From NCBI GenBank assembly GCA_022600255.1, contig JAHZKU010000186.1, forward strand, positions 1 through 7,308: DNA of 7,308 bases. Reading direction: 5' to 3'. The translations under genes were made by a program, and so were the position numbers. Source of the DNA: Actinomycetes bacterium (lineage in GTDB: Bacteria; Actinomycetota; Actinomycetes; S36-B12; GCA-2699445). This document shows, piece after piece, positions 1 through 6,417 of the stretch (within the stretch, counting starts at the first letter, position 1; every line of letters starts with the position of its first letter). The notes below the pieces were generated by a model. The model searched no databases and was not told the origin of the DNA. It saw nothing but the letters and a program-made list of their open reading frames with translations.

Positions 1-126
1 GACGGCAACAATGCTGCGGAGGGTCGCCGCATTCTCGACGAAGCCGAACACGACGTTATTGAGCTAGTGGAAACCATGGACGGGGCCGCAGAGCGCGTCG
101 CCGCACTAGCCGCCGCAGCGAACTAG
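1..126 (+). CDS. sucC: Succinyl-CoA synthetase (ADP/GDP-forming) beta subunit, C-terminal end (partial)
   Basis: Frame 1 is open from the window edge to a TAG stop and encodes the last 41 residues of SucC. The piece starts DGNNAAEGRRIL and ends in an Ala-rich helix, with ETMDGAAERVAALAAA near the end. This matches the usual SucC terminus, where a DGNN..EGR..L segment is followed by a helix containing MDGAA. SucC supplies the nucleotide-binding ATP-grasp part of the enzyme that converts succinyl-CoA, phosphate and NDP to succinate, CoA and NTP in the TCA cycle. The catalytic parts lie outside the window. Only 11 bases separate its stop from the sucD start, so the two are almost certainly cotranscribed. 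The identity is secure because of the match and the sucD neighbour. Confidence 0.93.
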   Translation, partial: DGNNAAEGRRILDEAEHDVIELVETMDGAAERVAALAAAAN

Positions 127-137
127 AGGAGTAGGTC

Positions 138-1007
138 ATGTCGATTTTTCTTAATGCAGATAGCCGAATCCTGGTTCAGGGAATGACCGGTTCCGAAGGC
201 ACCAAACACACCCGCAGAATGGTAGCTTCCGGCGCCCAAGTGGTGGCCGGTGTGACGCCGGGTAAGGCGGGCCAAGAGGTCGATGGCATTCCGATTTTCA
301 ACAGTGTCGCTGACGCTGTTGCTCAGACCGATGCCAACGTGAGCGTGGTGTTTGTGCCGCCCCGATTCACCAAGGGTGCAGTGTTTGAGGCGGTCGACGC
401 GCAAGTGCCCCTAGTGGTTGTCATCACCGAGGGTGTCCCGGTGCATGACACGGCCGAGTTCTTCCAGTACGCGCAGAATGCGGGGACAACTCGGATTATC
501 GGGCCGAACTGTCCTGGGATCATCTCACCAGGGGAGAGTAATGCGGGGATTATCCCAGCCGACATCACCCAATCCGGGCGCATCGGGCTGGTCAGCAAGT
601 CAGGAACGCTGACATATCAAATGATGTACGAACTACGGGACATCGGATTCTCCTCTTGTGTGGGGATCGGTGGCGATCCCATCATTGGCACCACCCACAT
701 TGATTGTCTGCGGGCATTTGAAGAGGATCCCAATACCGATGCCATTGTCATGATTGGGGAGATCGGCGGCGACGCTGAAGAGCGAGCGGCGGCCTATATT
801 GCCGAGTCGGTTACCAAGCCGGTAGTGGGATATGTGGCTGGCTTCACCGCCCCAGAAGGCAAAACGATGGGTCACGCTGGTGCCATCGTCTCTGGTTCTT
901 CGGGTACCGCCGACGCGAAAAAGGCCGCTCTAGAAGCGGTTGGTGTCAAGGTGGGCAAGACTCCCAGCGAAACGGCGCAGCTCATGCGCGACCTGATGAC
1001 TGACTGA
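138..1007 (+). CDS. sucD: Succinyl-CoA synthetase alpha subunit
   Basis: This is a complete 289-residue protein, the normal length for SucD. It carries the active-site histidine that is phosphorylated during turnover, binds CoA, and pairs with SucC in the cytoplasm for the substrate-level phosphorylation step of the TCA cycle. Visible signatures are an N-terminal Rossmann-type CoA-binding domain with GMTGSEGTKHT at residues 15-25, GGVTPGK-like AGVTPGK at 37-43, GPNCPG at 122-127, SKSGTLTY at 153-160, GIGGDP at 176-181, and GHAGAI at 245-250. In the last motif His246 is the phospho-acceptor and has the same number as in the E. coli enzyme. The ATG at 138 is chosen because GAGGAG (126-131), which overlaps the sucC stop, sits six bases upstream and the N-terminus aligns with the family. 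Nothing is missing or unusual. Confidence 0.98.
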   Translation: MSIFLNADSRILVQGMTGSEGTKHTRRMVASGAQVVAGVTPGKAGQEVDGIPIFNSVADAVAQTDANVSVVFVPPRFTKGAVFEAVDAQVPLVVVITEGVPVHDTAEFFQYAQNAGTTRIIGPNCPGIISPGESNAGIIPADITQSGRIGLVSKSGTLTYQMMYELRDIGFSSCVGIGGDPIIGTTHIDCLRAFEEDPNTDAIVMIGEIGGDAEERAAAYIAESVTKPVVGYVAGFTAPEGKTMGHAGAIVSGSSGTADAKKAALEAVGVKVGKTPSETAQLMRDLMTD

Positions 1008-1069
1008 CGCAGGGCTTAGGTGGACAACTCTGGCGATTCATGAGGAATTTCGCGCGCGCCTGACCCAGA

Positions 1070-1093
1070 AATCGTGACAAGAGTGTGACGATT
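1070..1093. promoter_or_regulatory. Imperfect dyad upstream of the PerM-family gene
   Basis: The arms AATCGTGAC (1070-1078) and GTGACGATT (1085-1093) pair at eight of nine positions around a six-base centre; the only mismatch is G1076 against G1087. The same stretch also reads as a GTGAC direct repeat spaced 11 bases apart, about one helical turn. It ends only a few bases before the ribosome binding site of the next gene. It could be a regulator binding site or a small hairpin in the mRNA leader. No known operator is recognised, and chance is a real alternative. Confidence 0.3.
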
Positions 1094-1104
1094 CAAAGGT
1101 GATG

Positions 1105-2409
1105 GTGACCGATTTTCAGATGCCGGATGCTCCGAAGAAGCAGCGACTCGGGAGACTGAAAAGGCCCAGTCTGGGGCGTTTCCGACGCACTTGGCGACCA
1201 CGCAAGAATGGTTCCTGGCGTCTGCGCCGACGCGCGGTCGCCGGAATGAGGATAGCCACGCTCTCACGCAAGTCACCAACGCTGCCCCATTGGGCTGTGC
1301 TACTGCTTGTCCCGATTTGGGTTGCTGCAGTTGGGCTAGGAGTGTTCGCACTACTGGTGGGGCCATTGGCCGCTGGCCTGCCCACGGGGGCCGCCATCTC
1401 CTTGTCTTGGCTGATCTCCCATCACACTGCGGTGCTAACCCCTGATGGCGCCATCACGTTGCTCCCTCTGGGAGCAGCTCTCGTGCCGATTCTGCTTTGG
1501 CGACGGGCCGCGCGCTGGGTCAGTGTGCAGGTGGCGGGAAAACCCGCCATTGTGCGTCGCACCCTTGCCTTGGCCGCAAGCGGCTACGCCGCGATCACAT
1601 TCGGGGTGGCTGCGATCACGCGTGCCGGCGATCTGCGAGCCTCGCTGATACTCGCAGTTGTCGGCGCGCTGGTGGTGGCCTGCGTGGGCTGTTGGTGGGG
1701 GTTACGCAGAGCGGCGCCGGGTAAGGTGCGTCTGCCGAATGGTTTCGCCGGGGCGGCGACCGCCGCCGCGTGGTTTGTGTTGGTGGGAGCAGCCCTGCTC
1801 GTGATCGCGGTGATCGCCAACTTTGGCGAAATCTCGGCGGCCCGCGCGGGGGTTGCGCAAAGCGCTCCAGAGGTCGCTGCGGTGCTGCTGCTGGAACTGG
1901 CCTACTTGCCAAACCTGATTATTTGGGCGGCGGCCTATGCGACTGGCGCGGGCATCGCATTGGGAGCCGGCCAGTCCGTGTCGCCGTACACAAGTTCGGA
2001 CGTGGTGCTCCCTGACCTCCCGATTCTGGCCGCAGTACCAGTGACATCGCCGGCTTGGTCAGCGATGTTGCCCCTCATCATGATTGTGGGTGGGTGGCTG
2101 GCGGCTGTCGCCGCCCAACGACGTGCCCAGGTCGTTGGGCTGGGGCACCGTTTCATTCGTGTGGGGATGCTAGCTGGGATGACCTTCGTGTTCTGGTTCG
2201 CCGCGCGCGTCTTGGCCGGCGGCTCGCTGGGCGAGGGGCGGCTGGATTGGGTCGGTCCTGCTGCCGGGACGGGCTTCATTGCCGCTGTCCTGATTGCCGC
2301 TGGCGCCACAGTGTGGGCGCTAATGCCAGCCTTAGCCTCGGACGCGCGACCGGTTGCGGTTGATCTTCGGAACCGGGTCAAGGACCGCAGGAGTAAACAA
2401 AACGCCTGA
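1105..2409 (+). CDS. perM: DUF6350 / PerM-type multi-pass membrane protein, cell-division associated
   Basis: This is a 434-residue integral membrane protein. After an Arg/Lys-rich arm of about 56 residues come roughly ten hydrophobic segments, near residues 63-92, 111-132, 152-171, 178-198, 217-242, 257-290, 318-338, 351-371 and 383-407. The segment around YLPN (267-270), followed by a Gly/Ala-rich stretch ending GAGQSVSP, and the LLPLG motif near 119-123 look like DUF6350 signatures. The position between sucD and purN matches Rv0955 (PerM) of M. tuberculosis, which is needed for normal division and for persistence; the transport role suggested by its name is unproven. For the start, GTG 1105 has AGG (1097-1099) five bases upstream. 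GTG 1099 and ATG 1102 lie too close to it, and ATG 1120 has only a weak site. The family call is fairly firm; function is inferred from the mycobacterial protein. Confidence 0.82.
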   Translation: MTDFQMPDAPKKQRLGRLKRPSLGRFRRTWRPRKNGSWRLRRRAVAGMRIATLSRKSPTLPHWAVLLLVPIWVAAVGLGVFALLVGPLAAGLPTGAAISLSWLISHHTAVLTPDGAITLLPLGAALVPILLWRRAARWVSVQVAGKPAIVRRTLALAASGYAAITFGVAAITRAGDLRASLILAVVGALVVACVGCWWGLRRAAPGKVRLPNGFAGAATAAAWFVLVGAALLVIAVIANFGEISAARAGVAQSAPEVAAVLLLELAYLPNLIIWAAAYATGAGIALGAGQSVSPYTSSDVVLPDLPILAAVPVTSPAWSAMLPLIMIVGGWLAAVAAQRRAQVVGLGHRFIRVGMLAGMTFVFWFAARVLAGGSLGEGRLDWVGPAAGTGFIAAVLIAAGATVWALMPALASDARPVAVDLRNRVKDRRSKQNA

Positions 2410-2435
2410 CGGCAACCACGTCAGTCCCCGGGCGT
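2402..2435 (+). terminator. Weak hairpin after the PerM-family gene, possible terminator
   Basis: CTGACG (2406-2411) pairs perfectly with CGTCAG (2419-2424) around a seven-base loop. An outer ACGCC (2402-2406) could pair with GGCGT (2431-2435) if the intervening C-rich bases bulge out. The hairpin overlaps the TGA stop at 2407-2409 and has no T-run, so it is not a textbook intrinsic terminator. Its position between a membrane-protein gene and an apparent purN promoter makes a transcript boundary plausible. Confidence 0.3.
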
Positions 2436-2465
2436 CGGTTGGTGCTCTAGGCCGCGTCAGCGCAC

Positions 2466-2471
2466 TAACAT
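2466..2471 (+). promoter_or_regulatory. -10 box for a leaderless purN transcript
   Basis: TAACAT fits the actinobacterial TANNNT -10 pattern. It ends six bases before the GTG start codon at 2478, so the expected transcription start falls on or beside the first base of that codon. There is no well-placed Shine-Dalgarno sequence before this GTG: the nearest G-run, GGGGA at 2472-2476, is one base from the start. No convincing -35 element is seen at 16-18 bases upstream. The two observations together suggest leaderless expression. Confidence 0.5.
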
Positions 2472-2477
2472 GGGGAT

Positions 2478-3086
2478 GTGTCCAAAGCCCCGATTGTTGT
2501 CCTTGCCTCTGGCGCGGGGTCTGTAATGCAAGCATTACTCAACGCTGCGACCCGTGCGGACTGGCCAGGAGAAGTGAGCGCCGTCGTTACGGATCGACCT
2601 GATGTCGGTGCGCTAAGCCGAGCGCGTGAGGCAGGAGTAGCCGTCGCCACCGTGGCGCCGACCGACTACGCCTCGAGGGAGGAATGGGACGCGGCGCTAC
2701 GAGATACCGTGGCCGCTTTCGCCCCTGATTGGGTGGTGTCAGCTGGGTTCATGCGGTTGCTCGGCGCCAGTTTCTTGCAAGAGTTTCCAGGGCGGATCGT
2801 GAATACGCACCCGGCGTTGCTGCCATCCTTTCCGGGTGCCCACGGCGTCAAAGATGCCCTGGCTTATGGGGTTAAAGTCACCGGCTGTACGGTCCATTTG
2901 GTGGATGAGGGAATGGACACGGGCCCGATCTTGGCCCAGGACGCGATCGCCGTGTCAGACTCCGACTCTGAACAGACGCTGCACGATCGGATCAAACTCA
3001 AAGAACGCGAGTTGCTGGTGTCCGTCGTCGCAACGCTGATTCAACAGGGATACACCGTTGAGGGTAGGAAAGTGAGAATGCCATGA
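2478..3086 (+). CDS. purN: Phosphoribosylglycinamide (GAR) formyltransferase
   Basis: This is a complete 202-residue protein of normal length. It transfers the formyl group of 10-formyltetrahydrofolate to GAR, the third step of purine synthesis, in the cytoplasm. The N-terminal phosphate-binding loop is SGAGS at residues 11-15, followed by Val where many homologues have Asn; other actinobacterial PurN proteins also vary here. The folate-site signature NTHPALLPSFPG (109-120) supplies catalytic Asn109 and His111. VDEGMDTGPI (142-151) supplies Asp147. The spacing of these three residues matches the E. coli Asn106/His108/Asp144 set. GTG 2478 is the start because the protein begins right at the first beta strand and a -10 box sits just upstream. 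The stop overlaps the purH start as ATGA, which implies translational coupling. Confidence 0.97.
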   Translation: MSKAPIVVLASGAGSVMQALLNAATRADWPGEVSAVVTDRPDVGALSRAREAGVAVATVAPTDYASREEWDAALRDTVAAFAPDWVVSAGFMRLLGASFLQEFPGRIVNTHPALLPSFPGAHGVKDALAYGVKVTGCTVHLVDEGMDTGPILAQDAIAVSDSDSEQTLHDRIKLKERELLVSVVATLIQQGYTVEGRKVRMP

Positions 3087-4639
3087 CAGAACGTAGTCAG
3101 ATTCGCCGTGCGTTGATCTCGGTCTATGACAAGGCCGGGTTGCCTGAGTTGGCAGCGGGCTTACATTCTGCCGGTGTCGAGATCGTTTCAACCGGATCCA
3201 CAGCGGCTCAGATCACGGCAGCAGGTGTTCCTGTGACCCAGGTTTCCAGTGTGACGGGCTTCCCAGAGTGCTTGGACGGTCGCGTCAAGACGCTGCATCC
3301 AGCCGTCCACGCGGGGCTGTTGGCCGACATGACCAACCCCGCTCATACTGAGGCGCTAGAGGAACTATCCATTGCGCCGTTCGACCTTGTCGTGGTGAAC
3401 CTTTATCCCTTTGTCGAAACCGTCGCCTCCGGAGCCTCCACCGCGGAGTGCATCGAACAGATCGACATTGGGGGTCCGGCCATGATCCGGGCCTCGGCCA
3501 AGAACCACGAGAACGTGGCTGTGGTGGTGCACCCCAGCAGTTACAGCAGTGTGCTTGCCACCATTGCCGAGGGCGGGTTCACATTGACGCAGCGCCGCCA
3601 ACTAGCGGCGCAGGCTTTCGTCCACACGGCGGACTACGACATCGCCGTCGCGTCTTGGTTCGGCAACGTATTGGCCCCAGACGACAGTGGCTTCCCAGCC
3701 TGGTTGGCCGGGTCGTGGTCGCGGGAGGACGTGTTGCGCTACGGCGAGAATCCGCATCAGGAAGCCGCACTTTTTCGAGGTCACGGTGCCTCCGGGTTGG
3801 CGGCCGCAAAGCAACTGCAGGGCAAACCGATGTCCTACAACAACTACGTGGACGCCGATGCCGCGTTGCGCGCAGCCTTTGATCAGAGCGAAGCGTGTGT
3901 GGCGATCATCAAACACTCCAACCCGTGTGGCATCGCCACGGACGCTGACATCGCCACCGCTTACCGTAAGGCGTTTGCCACTGACCCGGTGTCGGCATTC
4001 GGTGGTGTGGTAGCAGCCAACCGGCCCATCACCCACGAACTCGCAGTCGCCATGCTGGACGTGTTCACCGAGGTGTTGGTCGCGCCACACATCGACGAAC
4101 CGGCGTTGGAGGTGTTGAGCGCCAAACCCAACCTGCGGATACTGCAGGTATCCGACGATTTCGCCGAGCCTCGGGTGGAGTATCGACCCATCTCCGGTGG
4201 TGTTCTGCTGCAGCATGCTGATCTCATCAATGCGCCCAATGACGCGTCGGAGACGTGGACATTGGCAACCGGCGACCCCGCAGATCCCGCCACAATGCGC
4301 GACCTGGAGTTCGCCTGGCGCGCCTGCCGCTCAGTGAAGAGTAACGCCATCCTGATCGCGCGTGACTGCGCAGCCGTGGGGGTGGGTATGGGCCAGGTCA
4401 ACAGGGTTGATTCCGCGCGCTTAGCCGTGCAGCGGGCCGGCAGCGAACGGCTGGCCGGTTCTGTAGCGGCTTCGGACGCGTTCTTCCCATTCCCCGACGG
4501 ACTAGAAGTTCTGGCCGAGGCCGGCGTTTCGGCGATTGTTCAGCCCGGCGGCTCGGTGCGAGACGCTGAAGTGATCGCCGCGGCGCAGGCTGCGGGCGTC
4601 ACCTTGTACCTCACCGGAACTCGCCATTTCTGGCACTAA
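3083..4639 (+). CDS. purH: Bifunctional AICAR formyltransferase / IMP cyclohydrolase
   Basis: This is a complete 518-residue protein of typical length that catalyses the last two steps of IMP synthesis. The N-terminal methylglyoxal-synthase-like cyclohydrolase domain (about 1-195) shows SVYDKAGL (13-20), STGST (36-40), RVKTLHP (67-73) and GGPAMIRASAKNH (130-142). The C-terminal AICAR transformylase domain shows RYGENPHQ (219-226), KHSNPCG (277-283) with the catalytic Lys277/His278 pair, SAFGGVVAAN (304-313), GVGMGQVNRVDSAR (433-446), SDAFFPFPDG (464-473) and the usual C-terminus TGTRHFWH. It uses 10-formyltetrahydrofolate like PurN, and its ATG overlaps the purN stop by four bases. AGGAAAG (3066-3072) is a loosely spaced ribosome site, so coupling to purN probably matters. 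The TAA stop itself overlaps an ATG (TAATG) that is out of frame with the next gene. Confidence 0.98.
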   Translation: MTERSQIRRALISVYDKAGLPELAAGLHSAGVEIVSTGSTAAQITAAGVPVTQVSSVTGFPECLDGRVKTLHPAVHAGLLADMTNPAHTEALEELSIAPFDLVVVNLYPFVETVASGASTAECIEQIDIGGPAMIRASAKNHENVAVVVHPSSYSSVLATIAEGGFTLTQRRQLAAQAFVHTADYDIAVASWFGNVLAPDDSGFPAWLAGSWSREDVLRYGENPHQEAALFRGHGASGLAAAKQLQGKPMSYNNYVDADAALRAAFDQSEACVAIIKHSNPCGIATDADIATAYRKAFATDPVSAFGGVVAANRPITHELAVAMLDVFTEVLVAPHIDEPALEVLSAKPNLRILQVSDDFAEPRVEYRPISGGVLLQHADLINAPNDASETWTLATGDPADPATMRDLEFAWRACRSVKSNAILIARDCAAVGVGMGQVNRVDSARLAVQRAGSERLAGSVAASDAFFPFPDGLEVLAEAGVSAIVQPGGSVRDAEVIAAAQAAGVTLYLTGTRHFWH

Positions 4640-4682
4640 TGCTGCAGCTCCGATTTCGCGGCGGCTGCTGGGCCTGACCGCC

Positions 4683-5600
4683 TTGGCGGCCTTGACCGCT
4701 GGGGTCTTAGTTTCGGGGCAGTCTCGCATCAACGCCGAGTTGAGCGACGAGGTAGGCAGCGGTTTCACGGCGGCCTGGATCAGCTTCGGGGTCGGACTCC
4801 TGGCGGTGGGGGCGATCGCGCTAGCCTTTCCCGCGGTCCGCGCCGGGCTGGCCGCGTTACCCCGGATTTTGCGCGCCGGTTCGCTGCGCTGGTGGCAGTT
4901 GCTGGGAGGGGTCGGTGGGGCCTGGCTAGTGACGACCCAAGGCTTGGTCGTGCCAGTGGTTGGCGTCACGCTCTTTATGGTCAGTGTGGTGGCCGGTCAA
5001 GTCCTTGGTTCCCTGCTGGCGGATCGCTTCGGATTGGGTCCCGCGGGTGTGCTGCCCATCTCACTGCGCAGAGGCGGCGCCGCGTTGTTGGCTGGAATCG
5101 CGGTGGGAATCGCCGCATGGCCGCAGTTGGGCGACCAACAAGCGAGTTGGGTCTTGGCCGCTGCGCTGGTGGCTGGGGGTGGTGTTGCCATTCAGCAGGC
5201 CATTAATGGTCGGGTAGCCAGTGCCACCGGCCAGCCGTTCGCGGCCACCACAGTGAACTTTGTTGTGGGACTGGCAGCCTTGACTTTCGTATTGTCCCTG
5301 CAAGCCCTGCTCGGGAATGTGGTACTTCCAGAATGGCCTTCGACTTGGTGGCTCTACCTAGGCGGTCCAATCGGGGTGTTGTTCATCGCCTTGGCAGCTT
5401 GGGCGGTCAAGCCCCTGGGGGTCCTAGCCTTTGGGCTCCTCGCAATCGCCGGACAGTTGCTGGGTGCCCTGGTCCTGGATCTGACACTGCCCTCAGCAGT
5501 TGAGCCCGATTTGAGCCTGTTGCTGGGGCTAACGCTCCTGGCTGTGGCAGTGGTCTTGGCGGCCACAGCCTCACGCTCGCGACTGGGCGGCGGCCGCTAG
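4683..5600 (+). CDS. DMT-family (YdcZ/DUF606-type) membrane transporter, start uncertain
   Basis: This is a strongly hydrophobic protein of about 305 residues with roughly ten membrane segments, built from two homologous halves. Residues 11-42 align without gaps to 169-200: both have a Q.xxIN core, then G..F, then a FxVGL strand. GGVGGAW at 75 onward similarly matches GGPIGVL at 227 onward, and AGQVLG (104-109) matches AGQLLG (256-261). This duplicated pattern is that of the DUF606/YdcZ group of small-molecule exporters or permeases; the substrate cannot be told. TTG 4683 is the only ATG/GTG/TTG start giving a near-complete product, but it has no ribosome site and trims the first membrane helix. 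The frame stays open back to 4575 and encodes a fitting RRLLGLTALAAL stretch. Its location 43 bases behind purH suggests cotranscription. Confidence 0.85.
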   Translation: MAALTAGVLVSGQSRINAELSDEVGSGFTAAWISFGVGLLAVGAIALAFPAVRAGLAALPRILRAGSLRWWQLLGGVGGAWLVTTQGLVVPVVGVTLFMVSVVAGQVLGSLLADRFGLGPAGVLPISLRRGGAALLAGIAVGIAAWPQLGDQQASWVLAAALVAGGGVAIQQAINGRVASATGQPFAATTVNFVVGLAALTFVLSLQALLGNVVLPEWPSTWWLYLGGPIGVLFIALAAWAVKPLGVLAFGLLAIAGQLLGALVLDLTLPSAVEPDLSLLLGLTLLAVAVVLAATASRSRLGGGR

Positions 5601-5852
5601 CCCCGGTGCGGCGATGGCCCCCTGCTCCGGGCTACTCGAAGCCGATAAGCGGTGGTGGCCGTCACCGCTGAGTCCCCGAGCACGAAATGGTTCAAAAACG
5701 GGCAATCAGCGCGATGTGTACAACGCTCCGTGTTCTCCGCTACGCAAGGTCGGATCGTCCGAAGAAACTGGTCGACACTTTCCGCATTTTGATAACGAAC
5801 GTGTCTCGACTTTGGCACAGTGGCCAAGAGCTTGAAGGAGTGGTCAATCGAT
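5601..5852. other. Non-coding gap before the membrane/exported gene pair
   Basis: No reading frame here gives a recognisable protein. Two overlapping + strand frames that begin in the gap translate to Arg-, His- and Trp-rich sequence without family features. The gap holds the hairpin at 5648-5669 and, at its end, AAGGAG (5835-5840), the likely ribosome site for the next gene. A promoter is expected here because the next gene is far from its neighbour. TCGACA (5772-5777) faintly resembles a -35 box, but no -10 box is well spaced from it, so I do not call one. Confidence 0.5.
5648..5669 (+). terminator. Perfect 7-bp hairpin downstream of the transporter gene
   Basis: AGCGGTG (5648-5654) and CACCGCT (5663-5669) are exact reverse complements around an eight-base loop, and two further G-U pairs are possible inside. 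The hairpin lies 48 bases past the transporter stop and about 180 bases before the next start. It has no T-run, which is common in high-G+C actinobacteria but makes the terminator call tentative. It may separate the purine/transporter transcript from the following membrane/exported pair. Confidence 0.4.
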
Positions 5853-6416
5853 ATGTGGAAGTCTCTGCTGTTGGGCGTGATCGCCGCTGCACTCGGTCTT
5901 GGGGTGTGGCTGTTGACCTCATCTTTGGATCTCGGCAACGTGAATGGATTGATGGGCATCGTGGCTGGGCTGATCCTAGGCTTGATCCCCGATCATTCAC
6001 CGCTGTCGCGCTACATCGCTTTCCTCATCGGAATGGTGTTCGGAATTGTGGCCTTGGTGGCCGGCCTCGCTGGCTGGATTGGTTTCGTCGCGGTGGTTGT
6101 TATCTTCACAATCATCTCGGCACTGACTCGCGGACATCTGCCCTTCTGGGCCATGCTGCTCGGCAGTGGCTCGTTCGCGGCCATCTACGCCCCGCGGCTG
6201 TTCTCGGATCCCTGGTACATCCTCACCGACTACCCCACGACCTTCTTCCTGGTCCTCGCGACGTCGGCTGGGGGTTTCATGATCGCCATCTTTGCCGAAA
6301 TGTGGCGCGGCGAACTGGGCCAAGACCCGTTGGAAGAGCCTGAGGCCGCTGCTGCCCAGGATCCAGAACCCCAGACCGATCAAGACTCAATCGCCAAGAC
6401 TGCGAACGGTGGCTGA
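5853..6416 (+). CDS. Unrecognised small polytopic membrane protein with acidic C-terminal tail
   Basis: I do not recognise the family. The 187-residue product has five or six predicted membrane segments, near residues 3-22, 33-46, 54-71, 72-91, 97-114 and 130-149. A soluble tail of about 38 residues follows, rich in Glu, Asp, Pro, Gln and Ala (LEEPEAAAAQDPEPQTDQDS at 160-179). A short loop contains SDPWYILTDYP (118-128). If there are six segments, both ends lie in the cytoplasm. ATG 5853 is preferred because AAGGAG (5835-5840) lies upstream, although its 12-base spacing is long, and the hydrophobic region begins at once. A GTG at 5820 would add eleven residues but has no ribosome site. The stop is one base from the next ATG, so it is probably cotranslated with the exported protein and may work with it at the membrane. 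No catalytic motif is visible. Confidence 0.75.
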   Translation: MWKSLLLGVIAAALGLGVWLLTSSLDLGNVNGLMGIVAGLILGLIPDHSPLSRYIAFLIGMVFGIVALVAGLAGWIGFVAVVVIFTIISALTRGHLPFWAMLLGSGSFAAIYAPRLFSDPWYILTDYPTTFFLVLATSAGGFMIAIFAEMWRGELGQDPLEEPEAAAAQDPEPQTDQDSIAKTANGG

Positions 6417-6417
6417 C

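Noticed and set aside
1050..1058. Alternating GCGCGCGC tract after sucD
   Set aside because: It is short, self-complementary by composition and has no flanking stem or T-run. It is not enough to call a terminator.
1935..2381. 148-codon minus-strand frame inside the PerM-family gene
   Set aside because: Low-complexity Ala/Thr/Pro/Arg-rich translation in the antisense of a hydrophobic gene, with no ribosome site or homology signal.
3602..4216. 204-codon open frame on the minus strand inside purH
   Set aside because: It lies entirely within the well-supported purH coding sequence, and its translation has no family features. It is a by-product of high-G+C codon bias.
4639..4677. Twelve-residue leader peptide starting at the TAATG overlap
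   Set aside because: It could serve re-initiation, but the peptide has no distinguishing feature. It is better treated as part of the transporter-start question than as a gene.
4502..4969. 155-codon minus-strand frame across the purH-transporter junction
   Set aside because: It is antisense to two supported genes, and its Ala/Pro/Ser-rich translation shows no recognisable family.
5687..6343. 218-codon + strand frame spanning the gap and the small membrane gene
   Set aside because: Its product is rich in Arg, His, Trp and Gly without domains, while the overlapping frame at 5853-6416 encodes orderly membrane helices.
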